From positions 1-45,668 of the forward strand of contig DASRBO010000088.1 in the NCBI GenBank assembly GCA_035653595.1: a stretch of DNA of 45,668 bases, in the 5' to 3' direction. A model generated the notes under the pieces. The model was given only the letters and a program-made list of their open reading frames with translations, did no database searches and was not told the DNA's origin. Within the stretch, counting starts at the first letter, position 1. The number at the start of each line of letters is the position of its first letter. This document shows positions 8,799 through 17,298 of the stretch, piece by piece. This DNA is from DASRBO01 sp035653595. GTDB taxonomy: Bacteria > Actinomycetota > Acidimicrobiia > Acidimicrobiales > JAJPHE01. Both the position numbers and the translations under genes were made by a program.

Positions 8799-9635
8799 AT
8801 GGCGCGCAGTGCTGAATGGACTCCAGAGGCAATCCAGCGGTTCTGGTCGTACCATAGCCGAGGGACAGAGTTGACTTACTTCTCGCAGGAATACGGCGGG
8901 GCGATCCTTGAGATTCTCCGTCGGTCGGATGTAAGGATTGCTGGGACGAGGGCTCTTGATTACGGATGCGGCTTGGGACACCTCTCCGAGCGGCTGATAT
9001 CCGCCGGCGCTCTCGTCTCCGGAGTAGACGCCTCTGACGGAGCCACTGGCGCCGCGAATAGCAGGCTGCAGGCCTACTCCGGTTGGCTGGGAGCACAGGC
9101 TAGCGCGAGGCCACCAGCTCCGTTTCCCGACGCCAGCTTCGACCTTGTTACGTGCGTCGAGGTCTTGGAGCACTTGGACGACGATGGCCTTGCCGCCACT
9201 CTGTCCGACATCCGACGCCTCCTCAAACCCGCCTCCACCTCTAGAGCTCTCTTCACCACGCCTAATAATGAGCGACTCACAGACCACTTCACGTACTGTC
9301 CCTTCTGCGACACCGAGTTCCACGCAGTTCAGCATCTGAGGACATTTGATCAGATGTCGCTGCAGGCGACCTTAGAGAACGCCGGCTTCCAGGTAACGTG
9401 GTGCCAGGGCGTTAGTCTCCTCTTGTTCGTGCCCGGCTTTCAGTCAAGCATGACGCGCCGGCCAGGCCTATCCGCAAACGCGAGTCGACAAATTCTCAAC
9501 TTGGCACGTATAGGGTGGCGTGCCCGGGCGCGGCTCCTTTCGACTTGGCGAAAACGTCAGCTCGACGCGTATGTTCGGTGCGGGGAGAACCTCGTGGCGC
9601 TGGTAGCGCCGGGGGTCAATGAGACCGTGCGATGA
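8799..9635 (+). CDS. Class I SAM-dependent methyltransferase
   Basis: A 278-residue soluble protein with a Rossmann-type methyltransferase core. Motif I is ALDYGCGLGHLSERL (around residue 49), followed by the acidic VDAS of motif II, FDLVTCVEVLEHLDDDG as motif IV and the post-IV strand. The C-terminal part has CPFCDTEFHAVQHLRTF, a Cys pair plus His often seen in methyltransferases inside polysaccharide clusters. It probably O- or N-methylates a sugar or glycan end during polymer synthesis. The start is ATG; the best upstream purine stretch, GAGG, is rather far away, so the start is only moderately certain. The gene stands alone on the plus strand between two leftward genes. The last 60 residues are basic and Arg-rich, which may favour membrane contact. 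Confidence 0.85.
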   Translation: MARSAEWTPEAIQRFWSYHSRGTELTYFSQEYGGAILEILRRSDVRIAGTRALDYGCGLGHLSERLISAGALVSGVDASDGATGAANSRLQAYSGWLGAQASARPPAPFPDASFDLVTCVEVLEHLDDDGLAATLSDIRRLLKPASTSRALFTTPNNERLTDHFTYCPFCDTEFHAVQHLRTFDQMSLQATLENAGFQVTWCQGVSLLLFVPGFQSSMTRRPGLSANASRQILNLARIGWRARARLLSTWRKRQLDAYVRCGENLVALVAPGVNETVR

Positions 9636-9929
9636 TGTAAGCACACCGAGGCTCGCCAGCCGCACGCATGATGTAGCCAAGGGGCCCCGACCGTGCGGGT
9701 GACTTGGCACCAAGCCGCTTCCGCTCCGGTGAGCCGTCCTCGGAGGTGGCAGAGAGTGGCTTCCGGCTCTGTAGCAAGACACCGTCCTGCTCCGGCGATC
9801 GAGTTAGGACCGAGTTGGGCGCGACCCCAGGAGACGGACGAATCCTCGCAGATCAGTAATCAAGGCGTTGAAGAGCGGCATCGTCGCTCGGCATCGCTAT
9901 CCGCCCTACGCCGACTCCTTGAGAGTTGC
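9636..9929. other. Convergent intergenic region without a recognised gene
   Basis: This 294-bp stretch lies between the ends of the methyltransferase and the flippase. The open frames across it have no recognisable motif or good SD. A short dyad (CTTGG-CA-CCAAG) is present, but there is no T-tract on either strand. I see no convincing terminator, RNA or gene in it. Confidence 0.5.
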
Positions 9930-11312
9930 TTATGGCCGGAGGCGCGATAGGGCGGCCAACAAGTACCGGCCATCTGCCGCCTTTGGCACCAAGGATGCGA
10001 GGTTCACACCGCGACGAGTCAGGTGATACACGGAGACACCTGCTCCCGTTGCGGAGGCCACAAGAGAAGAAATGGCGGCGCCCATCAGCCCGTAGGGCCC
10101 GACGGTAATCAAGTCAAGACTCACCATGAGAAGGAAGCTGACCGAAAACGACTGCACGATGGCACGGCGACTTCCGAGCGCCGTAAGGGCACGCGAGCTT
10201 GTCCACTGGAAGGCCGTGAGCGCGTTCGCGGCGAGCAGGACGAAGGCGGGCGCGACGGCCCCCGCGTAACGAGAGCCGAACGCGAGCGGAACTAGCCACA
10301 AATTGATACTGGCGATAGCCGCCGCCACAGCGATCGACACGACAAAGGTGAGGCGGACAATTGAAGCGAGCATTTCTAGCTGCCGTTCCCTCGTGCCTGC
10401 GAGCCTCGGCAGAGTTGCGTAGCTGATGGCCTGTCCACTCAACACGGCTAGACTGCCGACGGCGAGCGCAACGCTGTAAACACCAGCTTGGGCGGCCCCG
10501 CGGATTTCAAGTACCACGACCAGGTCGAACCGTCCAGCCAGTGCCAAAAGCAATGACGACATTGCGATAGGCACACCAAAGCGGATCAACGGGCGCAACT
10601 GTAAGGACCGGACGTGTCCAGGTCCCCCCCCCTCCCTACGAGCCAGCAAGACTGTCCCCGTCAGGAGGGTCCCGGACCCGATCAAGTTGCCGACAACAGC
10701 GCCTCTAAGCCCGAACGCACCGGGTGCTACGAGCAAGGCGACGATCAGCGCTGTGACAGCGAGGTTGACCACGTGGATAACAGATATCGCAGCCATCCTC
10801 TCATGCGCCAGAAGAGCCCAACTCAGCATGCCGCTCACACCAACGAGAATCACATCTAGTGACGAAATCGCGATCGCCTCGCGCGTGACGACAGATCGAG
10901 GATGCAGGACGGCTGTCGCCAGACAAAATTCAGTCAGCGCCATGATCGGCGCGGCCAGAGCCACAAGCCGGCGCTGCCCTCGAAGGAGCTCTCGCGTGCC
11001 GACACGCCCCTGACGAACGAAGATTATGGCTGCCTCGCTAAGCCCGAGGCCGCACAATTGAGCGATAATTCCCTCAAGAAAGACGAGGGTCGAGAATCGA
11101 CCCTTTTCGGCCGTCGATAGGTACCTGGCTGTCACCGTCGCTGTCACTAGAGCGAAGGCCATTCCAACGACATCGGAAACGACCCTGATCGCGGCATTCC
11201 GGGATATCGAGGGACGCGGCTCAAGGGCGCTCAGGGCCCGCACCCTTCTCGGGTCGTCGATGCCGCCGCGGGCCGGTGATGACCGCCCGGTCACCCCCAG
11301 ACTTGGGCTCAC
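9930..11312 (-). CDS. Wzx-like polysaccharide flippase (MOP/MATE superfamily)
   Basis: A 460-residue membrane protein with about twelve to fourteen hydrophobic helices spread evenly along its length, starting near residue 40 (SRNAAIRVVSDVVGMAFALV). The N-terminal pattern TARYLSTAEKGRFSTLVFLEGI and the repeated short basic loops fit the polysaccharide-transport branch of the MOP superfamily, which flips polyprenyl-diphosphate-linked repeat units to the outside. The GTG start at 11312 overlaps the WbpD-like stop in the sequence GTGA, so translation is coupled. It is the last gene of the six-gene leftward operon. With the ligase/polymerase-like proteins at both ends of the locus, it completes a Wzx/Wzy-type export route. 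An internal start nearer residue 36 is possible, because the first 35 residues are polar and unlike the family. Confidence 0.85.
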   Translation of the reverse strand: MSPSLGVTGRSSPARGGIDDPRRVRALSALEPRPSISRNAAIRVVSDVVGMAFALVTATVTARYLSTAEKGRFSTLVFLEGIIAQLCGLGLSEAAIIFVRQGRVGTRELLRGQRRLVALAAPIMALTEFCLATAVLHPRSVVTREAIAISSLDVILVGVSGMLSWALLAHERMAAISVIHVVNLAVTALIVALLVAPGAFGLRGAVVGNLIGSGTLLTGTVLLARREGGGPGHVRSLQLRPLIRFGVPIAMSSLLLALAGRFDLVVVLEIRGAAQAGVYSVALAVGSLAVLSGQAISYATLPRLAGTRERQLEMLASIVRLTFVVSIAVAAAIASINLWLVPLAFGSRYAGAVAPAFVLLAANALTAFQWTSSRALTALGSRRAIVQSFSVSFLLMVSLDLITVGPYGLMGAAISSLVASATGAGVSVYHLTRRGVNLASLVPKAADGRYLLAALSRLRP

Positions 11313-11908
11313 CCATCCCGGATGTGTGCCCGATTCTCGCGTAGCCCCGCACCCTCCTGGGCGCGGTCATAACGTGCGCCGCTGGGACAGACCAGCTGAT
11401 CATCCAGTCGTTCTCCACAGCTGCAAACCCAGCCCCGGTGCCGCGCGGGACTGCCGAAGACCAGCGCGTAAGGCTCTACGTCGGCGCCCACGACCGATCC
11501 AGCGCCTACGAAGCAGTAGGCGCCTAGCGTTATCCCGCACAGCACCGTGGCGTTCGCGCCTATGGTCGCTCCCTGTTCGACTCGGGTGTTCAGGAGCGCC
11601 GATGGCCCCTTTTTTCGAAATGCGCGCGGTCGAAGGTCGTTGGTGAAGGTAACGTTGGGGCCCACGAAAGCGTCGTCTCCGATCTCGACGCCGCGCCAGA
11701 CCGAGACACCATTCTTTACAGTGACGCGGTGACCGATCCGTGCTCCGGACTCGACGAAACACTGACCGCCGATATTGCAGTCTGCGCCGATTGATGCTCC
11801 GTCCATGATGTGGGTAAACGCCCAGATGCGGGTCCCGCGCCCCACCGCCTGACTCTCGCAGAGTCCGAGGTGATGAATAAACACTCCATCCGGCGTGCCG
11901 ATCGTCAT
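11309..11908 (-). CDS. wbpD: Left-handed beta-helix sugar N-acetyltransferase (WbpD-like)
   Basis: A 199-residue hexapeptide-repeat acyltransferase. Repeats of the [LIV]-G-x-x form run from VGRGTRIWAFTHIMDGASIG to TLGAYCFVGAGSVVGADV and predict a trimeric beta-helix with acetyl-CoA bound between subunits. The internal segment GPNVTFTNDLRPRAF matches the WbpD/FdtC-type 3-N-acetyltransferases, in which this loop contacts the nucleotide sugar. The C-terminal tail has GWVCSCGERL, a Cys pair common in this subgroup. Expected reaction: acetylation of the 3-amino group of UDP-GlcNAc3NA uronic acid. Its ATG at 11908 shares one base with the WbpB-like stop (TGATG), and its own stop overlaps the flippase start. 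The last 20 residues are unlike the family and may be an extension. Confidence 0.88.
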   Translation of the reverse strand: MTIGTPDGVFIHHLGLCESQAVGRGTRIWAFTHIMDGASIGADCNIGGQCFVESGARIGHRVTVKNGVSVWRGVEIGDDAFVGPNVTFTNDLRPRAFRKKGPSALLNTRVEQGATIGANATVLCGITLGAYCFVGAGSVVGADVEPYALVFGSPARHRGWVCSCGERLDDQLVCPSGARYDRAQEGAGLRENRAHIRDG

Positions 11909-12948
11909 CAGAGGGTCACCGGGCGCCCGGCTTGTAACGACTCATGCGCGACTTCCAAGACACGCAGCACATCGAGAGCCCGCCTTTCGGCAGCAGCGGG
12001 CAGTTCGCGGCGGGCCACACGTTCGAGGAAAACCTCCAGTTCTGCGCGCAGAGGCTCCGAACTTCCTACGTTTGGTGACACAACGTCGCCCGTCCGGTAG
12101 GTAAGCTTGTCTTCTCCATAGTCGGAAGACGTAACAGCCGATATCCCTCGGTCGTATATCTTCACGGGCTCCTCGGGTTGCGTGTCTTCATAGATCACCA
12201 TTTTCTCGGAGCACACCAAGGTCATCCTCCGCACCTTCGTCGGAGCGAGCCACGACAGATGAATACTCGCGATGAAGCCAGAAGGAAACTCCAGGCTCAG
12301 AAACGCTACGTCACCTTGCTTGCCCGGAACGGTTGATCGGCCGATGGCATGCACCCGATCTGGGGTTTCTTCGATCCAATCCAACAGGATCGACACATCG
12401 TGAGGACCGAGGTCCCAAAGTACACTCACATCCGGCTGATGAATCCCTAGGTTGATGCGTGACGACTGAAGATACAGAGGACGGCCCAGTGAGCCGTTTC
12501 GCAGTAGTCGTCCGATCAGTTGGACGGCGGGACTGTACAGGAAGGTATGACCTACCATGAGCGTCCGCTTGCGCTCAGTGGCAAGGGCTACGAGTCGGAC
12601 TCCGTCCGCGTAGGACGTCGCCAGCGGCTTCTCGACGAGAACGCTCTTCCCTGCACGGATAGCCATCTCAGCTAGAGACGCGTGAGTATCCACTGGTGTC
12701 GCAAGTACAACCGCATCAAGATCAGGCGTCTTAAGGACTTCGTGGACATCAGTGTATGTTGGACAACCCGGATAAGCTTGCTCGAGTTCTTTGAGTCGTT
12801 CGGGAGCGCGGTCTACAAGGACGAGCTCCTTGCAGAGCTGCGACGCAGCAAGGTTACGAGCGAGCTTCGGTCCCCAATATCCGAGGCCAATGAGGGCCAC
12901 CTTGAGGCCGGGTCTGACTTCGTGAGTTGGGGCGCGCCTCATAGTCAC
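11908..12948 (-). CDS. wbpB: Gfo/Idh/MocA oxidoreductase (WbpB-like)
   Basis: A 346-residue NAD-dependent oxidoreductase. The N-terminal Rossmann fold starts with VALIGLGYWGPKLARNL. The family signature VEKPLATSYADG, with the catalytic-site EKP, is near residue 105, and GHTFLYSPAVQ follows. The C-terminal alpha/beta domain includes WDLGPHDVSILLDW, with the conserved GPHD. In the Pseudomonas WbpA-B-E-D pathway, WbpB oxidises C3 of UDP-GlcNAc uronic acid and works closely with the aminotransferase WbpE, whose homologue is encoded 3.2 kb to the left. The GTG start at 12948 overlaps the stop of the preceding fusion gene in GTGA; an ATG two codons later is an alternative. The direct overlap with the WbpD-like gene is the best context for this assignment. 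Other keto-sugar substrates remain possible. Confidence 0.87.
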   Translation of the reverse strand: MTMRRAPTHEVRPGLKVALIGLGYWGPKLARNLAASQLCKELVLVDRAPERLKELEQAYPGCPTYTDVHEVLKTPDLDAVVLATPVDTHASLAEMAIRAGKSVLVEKPLATSYADGVRLVALATERKRTLMVGHTFLYSPAVQLIGRLLRNGSLGRPLYLQSSRINLGIHQPDVSVLWDLGPHDVSILLDWIEETPDRVHAIGRSTVPGKQGDVAFLSLEFPSGFIASIHLSWLAPTKVRRMTLVCSEKMVIYEDTQPEEPVKIYDRGISAVTSSDYGEDKLTYRTGDVVSPNVGSSEPLRAELEVFLERVARRELPAAAERRALDVLRVLEVAHESLQAGRPVTL

Positions 12949-15413
12949 TTGACGCCGACAGTCGCGCCACAGTGATCGACGCCCCCCTCGCGAGATGTAG
13001 CCCCATCCACCGGTAGGAGCGTCGCGTAGAGGTTGACGAGCGTTGCAGTGACGCGAGACAACTCAAACTCCGCTATCGCCTTCCTTCTGCCTGCTCGCCC
13101 GAAACGGCTGCGGAGGTCAGGGTCCCGGATGAGGCTCTTCAAGGCGTCAGCAAGGGCAATTGAGTCTTTCGGGGCGACCAGATACCCGTTAATCCCGGGC
13201 TCGACAACCGCCCGACAGCCCGGAGTGTCGGTCGCAACGATGGGCAGCCCAGAAGCAGCAGCCTCCAACAGAAAGAGCGGGATCCCCTCCGGATAGTACG
13301 TCGGGAGACAGGCGATGTCCGAGCCTCTGAGGAGTTCAGCTATATCGGGCCGGTGGCCGAGCCACTCAACAGGTCCCTGCTCCTGCCAGTGGACAATTGT
13401 TTCTGGATCCAGACTCTTCGGATTTCCGAGGTCTGGTTCGCCGGCAACAAGAAATCGGGAGGTCAGTCCTGCCTGACGAACCATCTGTGCGGCCTGCACC
13501 AACTCATGGATTCCCTTGTCGACCAAGAGTCGAGAGGCGACCAAAACGATCGGCACCTGGTCGGCAGGCGCCGGAAGCGCGGGGCGAAACTCCGACGTGT
13601 CCACGCCTGTCCCCGGGACCACGAGGTACCTGTCTCGCCGGACAGCGCCGGAGGCCTCCAGGCGCGATATGTCGGCTTCGGTCTGTGCGACCGACCAGAC
13701 GGCGCGTCGCTTCGCTATCCGCCTAAGAGCAGCGACGGTGGGGAGCGTGATCGCCCGAGGGGCCTCATCAGAGAAGACGTAGCCTAGGCCCGAGAAGTTG
13801 TTAATGATCGCGTCTGCCCCGGCCGCCCACCCGGCAATGGACCCATAGATGATGGGCTTAAGCGTGAAGTTGTGCACCACTCGCGGCGCCAGACGTCGGA
13901 ACAGGGCGTGCAGTCGCAGGAGCGAGACGATCTCGCGCAGCGGATTTAGGCTTCGTCTCGCGATAGGCCACTCTCGCCATTCAAAACGCCTCGCGAGTTC
14001 TCCCGTGTACTTTCCCCTCGGACAAACCAGCAGTACGCGGTAGCCCTTCGCCTCGAGGGCAGAGGCCAGTTCTAGGCGGTAATGGTAGAGAACCCAGTCC
14101 CAGTGGGACACCAGGCAGACAAGCGGCCGGGAGCCCGACGAGGCTGGTACTGGCGGAGTCACCGCTCGTGGACCACGAAGGACGAGCCAGAGTCCCGCGA
14201 GGGCAAGTAGCGCCGCCCCCCAGAATACCTCGCCTCGGTGTCGGTACGCCGTTCCGAGGTTACCCTCCGTTAGTGCGTCGGCGAGAACGATGCCACCGAC
14301 CGTCAGCGTCGGGAACAGCAGCCACTCGCTAAAGACGATCGTCGAGACGACCCCAATCAGGGCGAGCAACACGATCGGATACCATAAGAGATCCTCGACC
14401 TGAGGTAAGAGCGCTTTGGCAGTCAAGCCGCCCTGCCCCGGGTACGGTTCTAAGACGGTCGCAACGAGCCCCGTCCCTAGTTGCGAGAACCCGCTCCGGC
14501 TGGCTTCCGTCGGGGCTGACGCGCTGCCTGTGGCACGGACCCTCGTGCCACCGCTCGCTCCGCTGGAGGCCGAAGGGCCACCCGACGGAGGCGGCTTGGC
14601 CGGTGTCCTGTATATCGCTGACCCGCCATAATCCTGAGCCGAGCGATAGCTTGAAAGCTGGCCTGGCCTTGGGAACAGGCCCTCGGCGGCCGGGCCCGCT
14701 CCCAGAGCCATGGGCCAAAGTACGAGCAGGACCAGCCACCCGATCGCAGCTAAGCACCGGCGCGGCCAGCGTCGGAAGCTAGTGAGCGACCACGAGATCG
14801 CCCAGACCGCTAGCGAGCACAGAACGACAACACAAACATATGGGCGCAACCACCGAAGGAATGCGGTGACCGCCAGCGCCCCGCCGAGTGCCATCCAGCC
14901 GGCCCTTGGCGACCGAGCCGCTCGTGCCAATAGGAATGCCAATAGAGATAGCCCGGCCCACACCAGGGCGTCCTTAAGCGTTGTAGAGGAGAACAGCACC
15001 TGGGACGGAAAGCATGCCACTAGCAGCCCGGCGGCGGGTGCCCACACTCCGGGAAAGCCCGCACAGCGCGCCGTTGCATAAACGAACACCGCTGTCAGGG
15101 CACCGAATAGCGCGACAAAGACCTGTCCCACAAACTGGTGGGCCCCGAAAACACGATATAGAACCGTGAGGGGAACCAGAAAACTAGCCGTCTCGCCGTA
15201 GAGGAAGTGGGTGAACGCATCCCAGCGAGCCGTGTTATGGCTTGCCGCTTGCGCAGCCATCTGACTGTAGGTCGAGTCGTCCAGCACGAGGGAGCCATGC
15301 AACACTGTGCCCACCACGACACCCGCGATCAACCGCAGGCCCAGCGCTACCGCGAAGATCGCAGTACCGGGGCGTCGGCGTACCCAAGAACGGCCGGCTT
15401 CCACAACCTTCAC
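12945..15413 (-). CDS. Membrane GT-C-like domain fused to GT4 glycosyltransferase
   Basis: An 822-residue two-part protein. Residues 1 to about 425 form a polytopic membrane domain with roughly ten helices. An early acidic motif in the first external loop (SLVLDDSTYSQMAAQ) is like GT39/ArnT-type GT-C enzymes, which use polyprenyl-phosphate sugars. A Pro/Ser/Gly/Ala-rich loop sits near residues 280-315. Residues from about 432 to the end are a soluble GT4 enzyme with VCLVSHWDWVLYHYRLELA, VHNFTLKPIIYG and the EX7E element EGIPLFLLEAAASG, expected on the cytosolic side. The GTG start at 15413 overlaps the asparagine-synthase stop (GTGA), and its own stop overlaps the WbpB-like start. The frame is continuous through the junction, so I take this as a real fusion. 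The two domains may add sugars on opposite faces of the membrane, but the N-terminal activity is inferred only from topology and the acidic motif. Confidence 0.82.
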   Translation of the reverse strand: MKVVEAGRSWVRRRPGTAIFAVALGLRLIAGVVVGTVLHGSLVLDDSTYSQMAAQAASHNTARWDAFTHFLYGETASFLVPLTVLYRVFGAHQFVGQVFVALFGALTAVFVYATARCAGFPGVWAPAAGLLVACFPSQVLFSSTTLKDALVWAGLSLLAFLLARAARSPRAGWMALGGALAVTAFLRWLRPYVCVVVLCSLAVWAISWSLTSFRRWPRRCLAAIGWLVLLVLWPMALGAGPAAEGLFPRPGQLSSYRSAQDYGGSAIYRTPAKPPPSGGPSASSGASGGTRVRATGSASAPTEASRSGFSQLGTGLVATVLEPYPGQGGLTAKALLPQVEDLLWYPIVLLALIGVVSTIVFSEWLLFPTLTVGGIVLADALTEGNLGTAYRHRGEVFWGAALLALAGLWLVLRGPRAVTPPVPASSGSRPLVCLVSHWDWVLYHYRLELASALEAKGYRVLLVCPRGKYTGELARRFEWREWPIARRSLNPLREIVSLLRLHALFRRLAPRVVHNFTLKPIIYGSIAGWAAGADAIINNFSGLGYVFSDEAPRAITLPTVAALRRIAKRRAVWSVAQTEADISRLEASGAVRRDRYLVVPGTGVDTSEFRPALPAPADQVPIVLVASRLLVDKGIHELVQAAQMVRQAGLTSRFLVAGEPDLGNPKSLDPETIVHWQEQGPVEWLGHRPDIAELLRGSDIACLPTYYPEGIPLFLLEAAASGLPIVATDTPGCRAVVEPGINGYLVAPKDSIALADALKSLIRDPDLRSRFGRAGRRKAIAEFELSRVTATLVNLYATLLPVDGATSREGGVDHCGATVGVK

Positions 15414-17296
15414 TTCGGTTCAACCATCTCTTGATGCCACATCTCGAGCATGTACAGCGCCCAGAGCTTGTGTGTGTGATCTCCACTTCCGCTTTGGTGC
15501 TCATCGACAAGGCGTCGAACAGCATCGGGCCTGAAGTAGCCGCGCCGAAGGTGGGTATCCGACAGGAGAACTCCTCGGAGGACACCCGAAAGTTCACCGC
15601 GGAACCATGCACCGATTGGTACTCCAAACCCCATCTTTGCGCGCCGTAGATTTTCAATGGGCACCGTGTGACGAAACGCGGCCTTCAAGACGCGCTTTTT
15701 CTCGAGCCCGCGGATCTTGTACTTCCGGGGTAAGGAACACGCGAACTCCACTAGCTCGTGGTCCAGAAAGGGCGCGCGAACCTCCAGTGAGTTCGCCATT
15801 GAGGCTATATCGACCTTCGTGAGAATGTCATAAGGGAGATAGGTCACCAGATCCGTTCGCATCGCCGACTCGACCGCATCAGAACCCAGCGCAGCCTCTT
15901 GGATTGACGAGATCCAGCTATCAGCCCATGTGGTGTCGATCGACTCGGCGAACTCCGGCGAGTAGAGATGAGCCTTGTCTACCAAGGTAAAGTCGGTCAT
16001 CCAGCGGCGGTACCGCGCCTCAGAGGCGAGTCCGGCAGCGTCGAAGAACCGAGAAACTCTGCTCAGCCGCGGCATGATCCGTCCGGCAGTATGGAGCACG
16101 GTAGAACCCCCAAGACGCCGCGATGCCCGTGCGACAGGCCTAGCCCGTTCTGCGAGGAGGACTGCTACGTAGCGGTCATAACCCCCGAAGGTCTCGTCCC
16201 CTCCGTCGCCACTCAACGCCACGGTCACGTGGTGGCGCGTCTGTTGAGAGACGTAATATGTGGGCAAAGCCGACGAGTCTCCATACGGCTCCCCGTAGTG
16301 GCGGACCAGCCGCGGGACAAGTTCGATCGCATTGGGCGAGACGACGAACTCATGGTGGTCCGTCGCAAAGTGCTGGGCAATGCGTCGAGCGTGGTGCAAT
16401 TCGTCAAAATTCGCGACGTCGAACCCGATGGAGAAGGTCTTCGGCCGCGTCGGTCCAAGTTCCGCCATCTGGCTAACGATTATGCTTGAGTCGACGCCCC
16501 CTGATAGGAAGGCCCCAAGGGGGACATCACTGACGAGCCGCGCTGCCACTGCCCTCCTCACATGTTCCCGCGTGAGTTCGACGGCATCCTGGAACGTCAG
16601 GGTCGCGGGGGGTGTACCCGTCGGGCGCCAGTATTGGTGCAGGCTGAACTCCGGAACCGGACGTGACCAGTCGCCAAGAAGAGTCTCGGCTGGCATCAAT
16701 CGCTCCACGCCTTGAAATGCGCTCAAGCGACCGGGGACATACCGAAGTGACAGGTATGCGTCAATAGCTTGAGAGTTCGGCGTACGCCGGACCTCCGGCA
16801 CCGCAAGCAGAGCGTCTAGCTCGGAAGCGAAGACAATCCCCTTCGGCAGCCGGGAAAAGAAGAGGGGCTTCTTGCCGAGGCGGTCCCTCGCAAGGAGGAG
16901 GCGCTTCCTGCGAGCATCCCATAGCCCGAAGGCGAACATGCCCGCGAGTCGCTCCACGACACCCGAACCCCACTCCTCGTAGCCATGGACAATCACCTCA
17001 GAGTCGCTGACGCTCTGGAAGGTGTGACCGAGATGGACCAGTTCCTTTCGAAGCTGGCGGAAGTTATAGATCTCGCCGTTGTACGTCAGCCAGATATCAC
17101 GACGCTCGTTGCTCATAGGCTGCCGGGCAGCGTCCGAAAGATCGATCACCGCCAACCGCCTATGACCTAGGGTGCACAAACCATCGGTCCACACGCCCTC
17201 ACCGTCTGGACCACGATGTTCGAGACGGCGCAGCATCCTTGTGACAGTCGCTTCATGACTACGCACGCTCGACACCGAACCGGCTATGCCGCACAC
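15410..17296 (-). CDS. asnB: Glutamine-hydrolysing asparagine-synthase-like amidotransferase
   Basis: A 628-residue class II amidotransferase. Cys2 after Met1 (MCGIAG) is the glutaminase nucleophile. HRGPDGEG, LGHRRLAVIDL and YNGEIYNF follow in order. The synthetase half has the PP-loop FLSGGVDSS (residues 264-272), ALSGDGGDETFGGYDR and the C-terminal RAPFLDHELVEFA. Both active sites look intact and the length is normal. The start is GTG at 17296, 2 bp after the tandem glycosyltransferase stop. In polysaccharide loci, AsnB relatives such as WbpS-type proteins are thought to amidate uronic acid carboxyl groups. A diacetamido-uronic acid is the predicted product of this locus, so sugar amidation is a reasonable inference. 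Ordinary asparagine synthesis cannot be excluded. Confidence 0.9.
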   Translation of the reverse strand: MCGIAGSVSSVRSHEATVTRMLRRLEHRGPDGEGVWTDGLCTLGHRRLAVIDLSDAARQPMSNERRDIWLTYNGEIYNFRQLRKELVHLGHTFQSVSDSEVIVHGYEEWGSGVVERLAGMFAFGLWDARRKRLLLARDRLGKKPLFFSRLPKGIVFASELDALLAVPEVRRTPNSQAIDAYLSLRYVPGRLSAFQGVERLMPAETLLGDWSRPVPEFSLHQYWRPTGTPPATLTFQDAVELTREHVRRAVAARLVSDVPLGAFLSGGVDSSIIVSQMAELGPTRPKTFSIGFDVANFDELHHARRIAQHFATDHHEFVVSPNAIELVPRLVRHYGEPYGDSSALPTYYVSQQTRHHVTVALSGDGGDETFGGYDRYVAVLLAERARPVARASRRLGGSTVLHTAGRIMPRLSRVSRFFDAAGLASEARYRRWMTDFTLVDKAHLYSPEFAESIDTTWADSWISSIQEAALGSDAVESAMRTDLVTYLPYDILTKVDIASMANSLEVRAPFLDHELVEFACSLPRKYKIRGLEKKRVLKAAFRHTVPIENLRRAKMGFGVPIGAWFRGELSGVLRGVLLSDTHLRRGYFRPDAVRRLVDEHQSGSGDHTHKLWALYMLEMWHQEMVEPK

Positions 17297-17298
17297 GT

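Noticed and set aside
9693..9950. Plus-strand frame of 85 codons in the gap between the methyltransferase and flippase genes
   Set aside because: No SD, no motif and biased composition. It runs into the end of the flippase gene.
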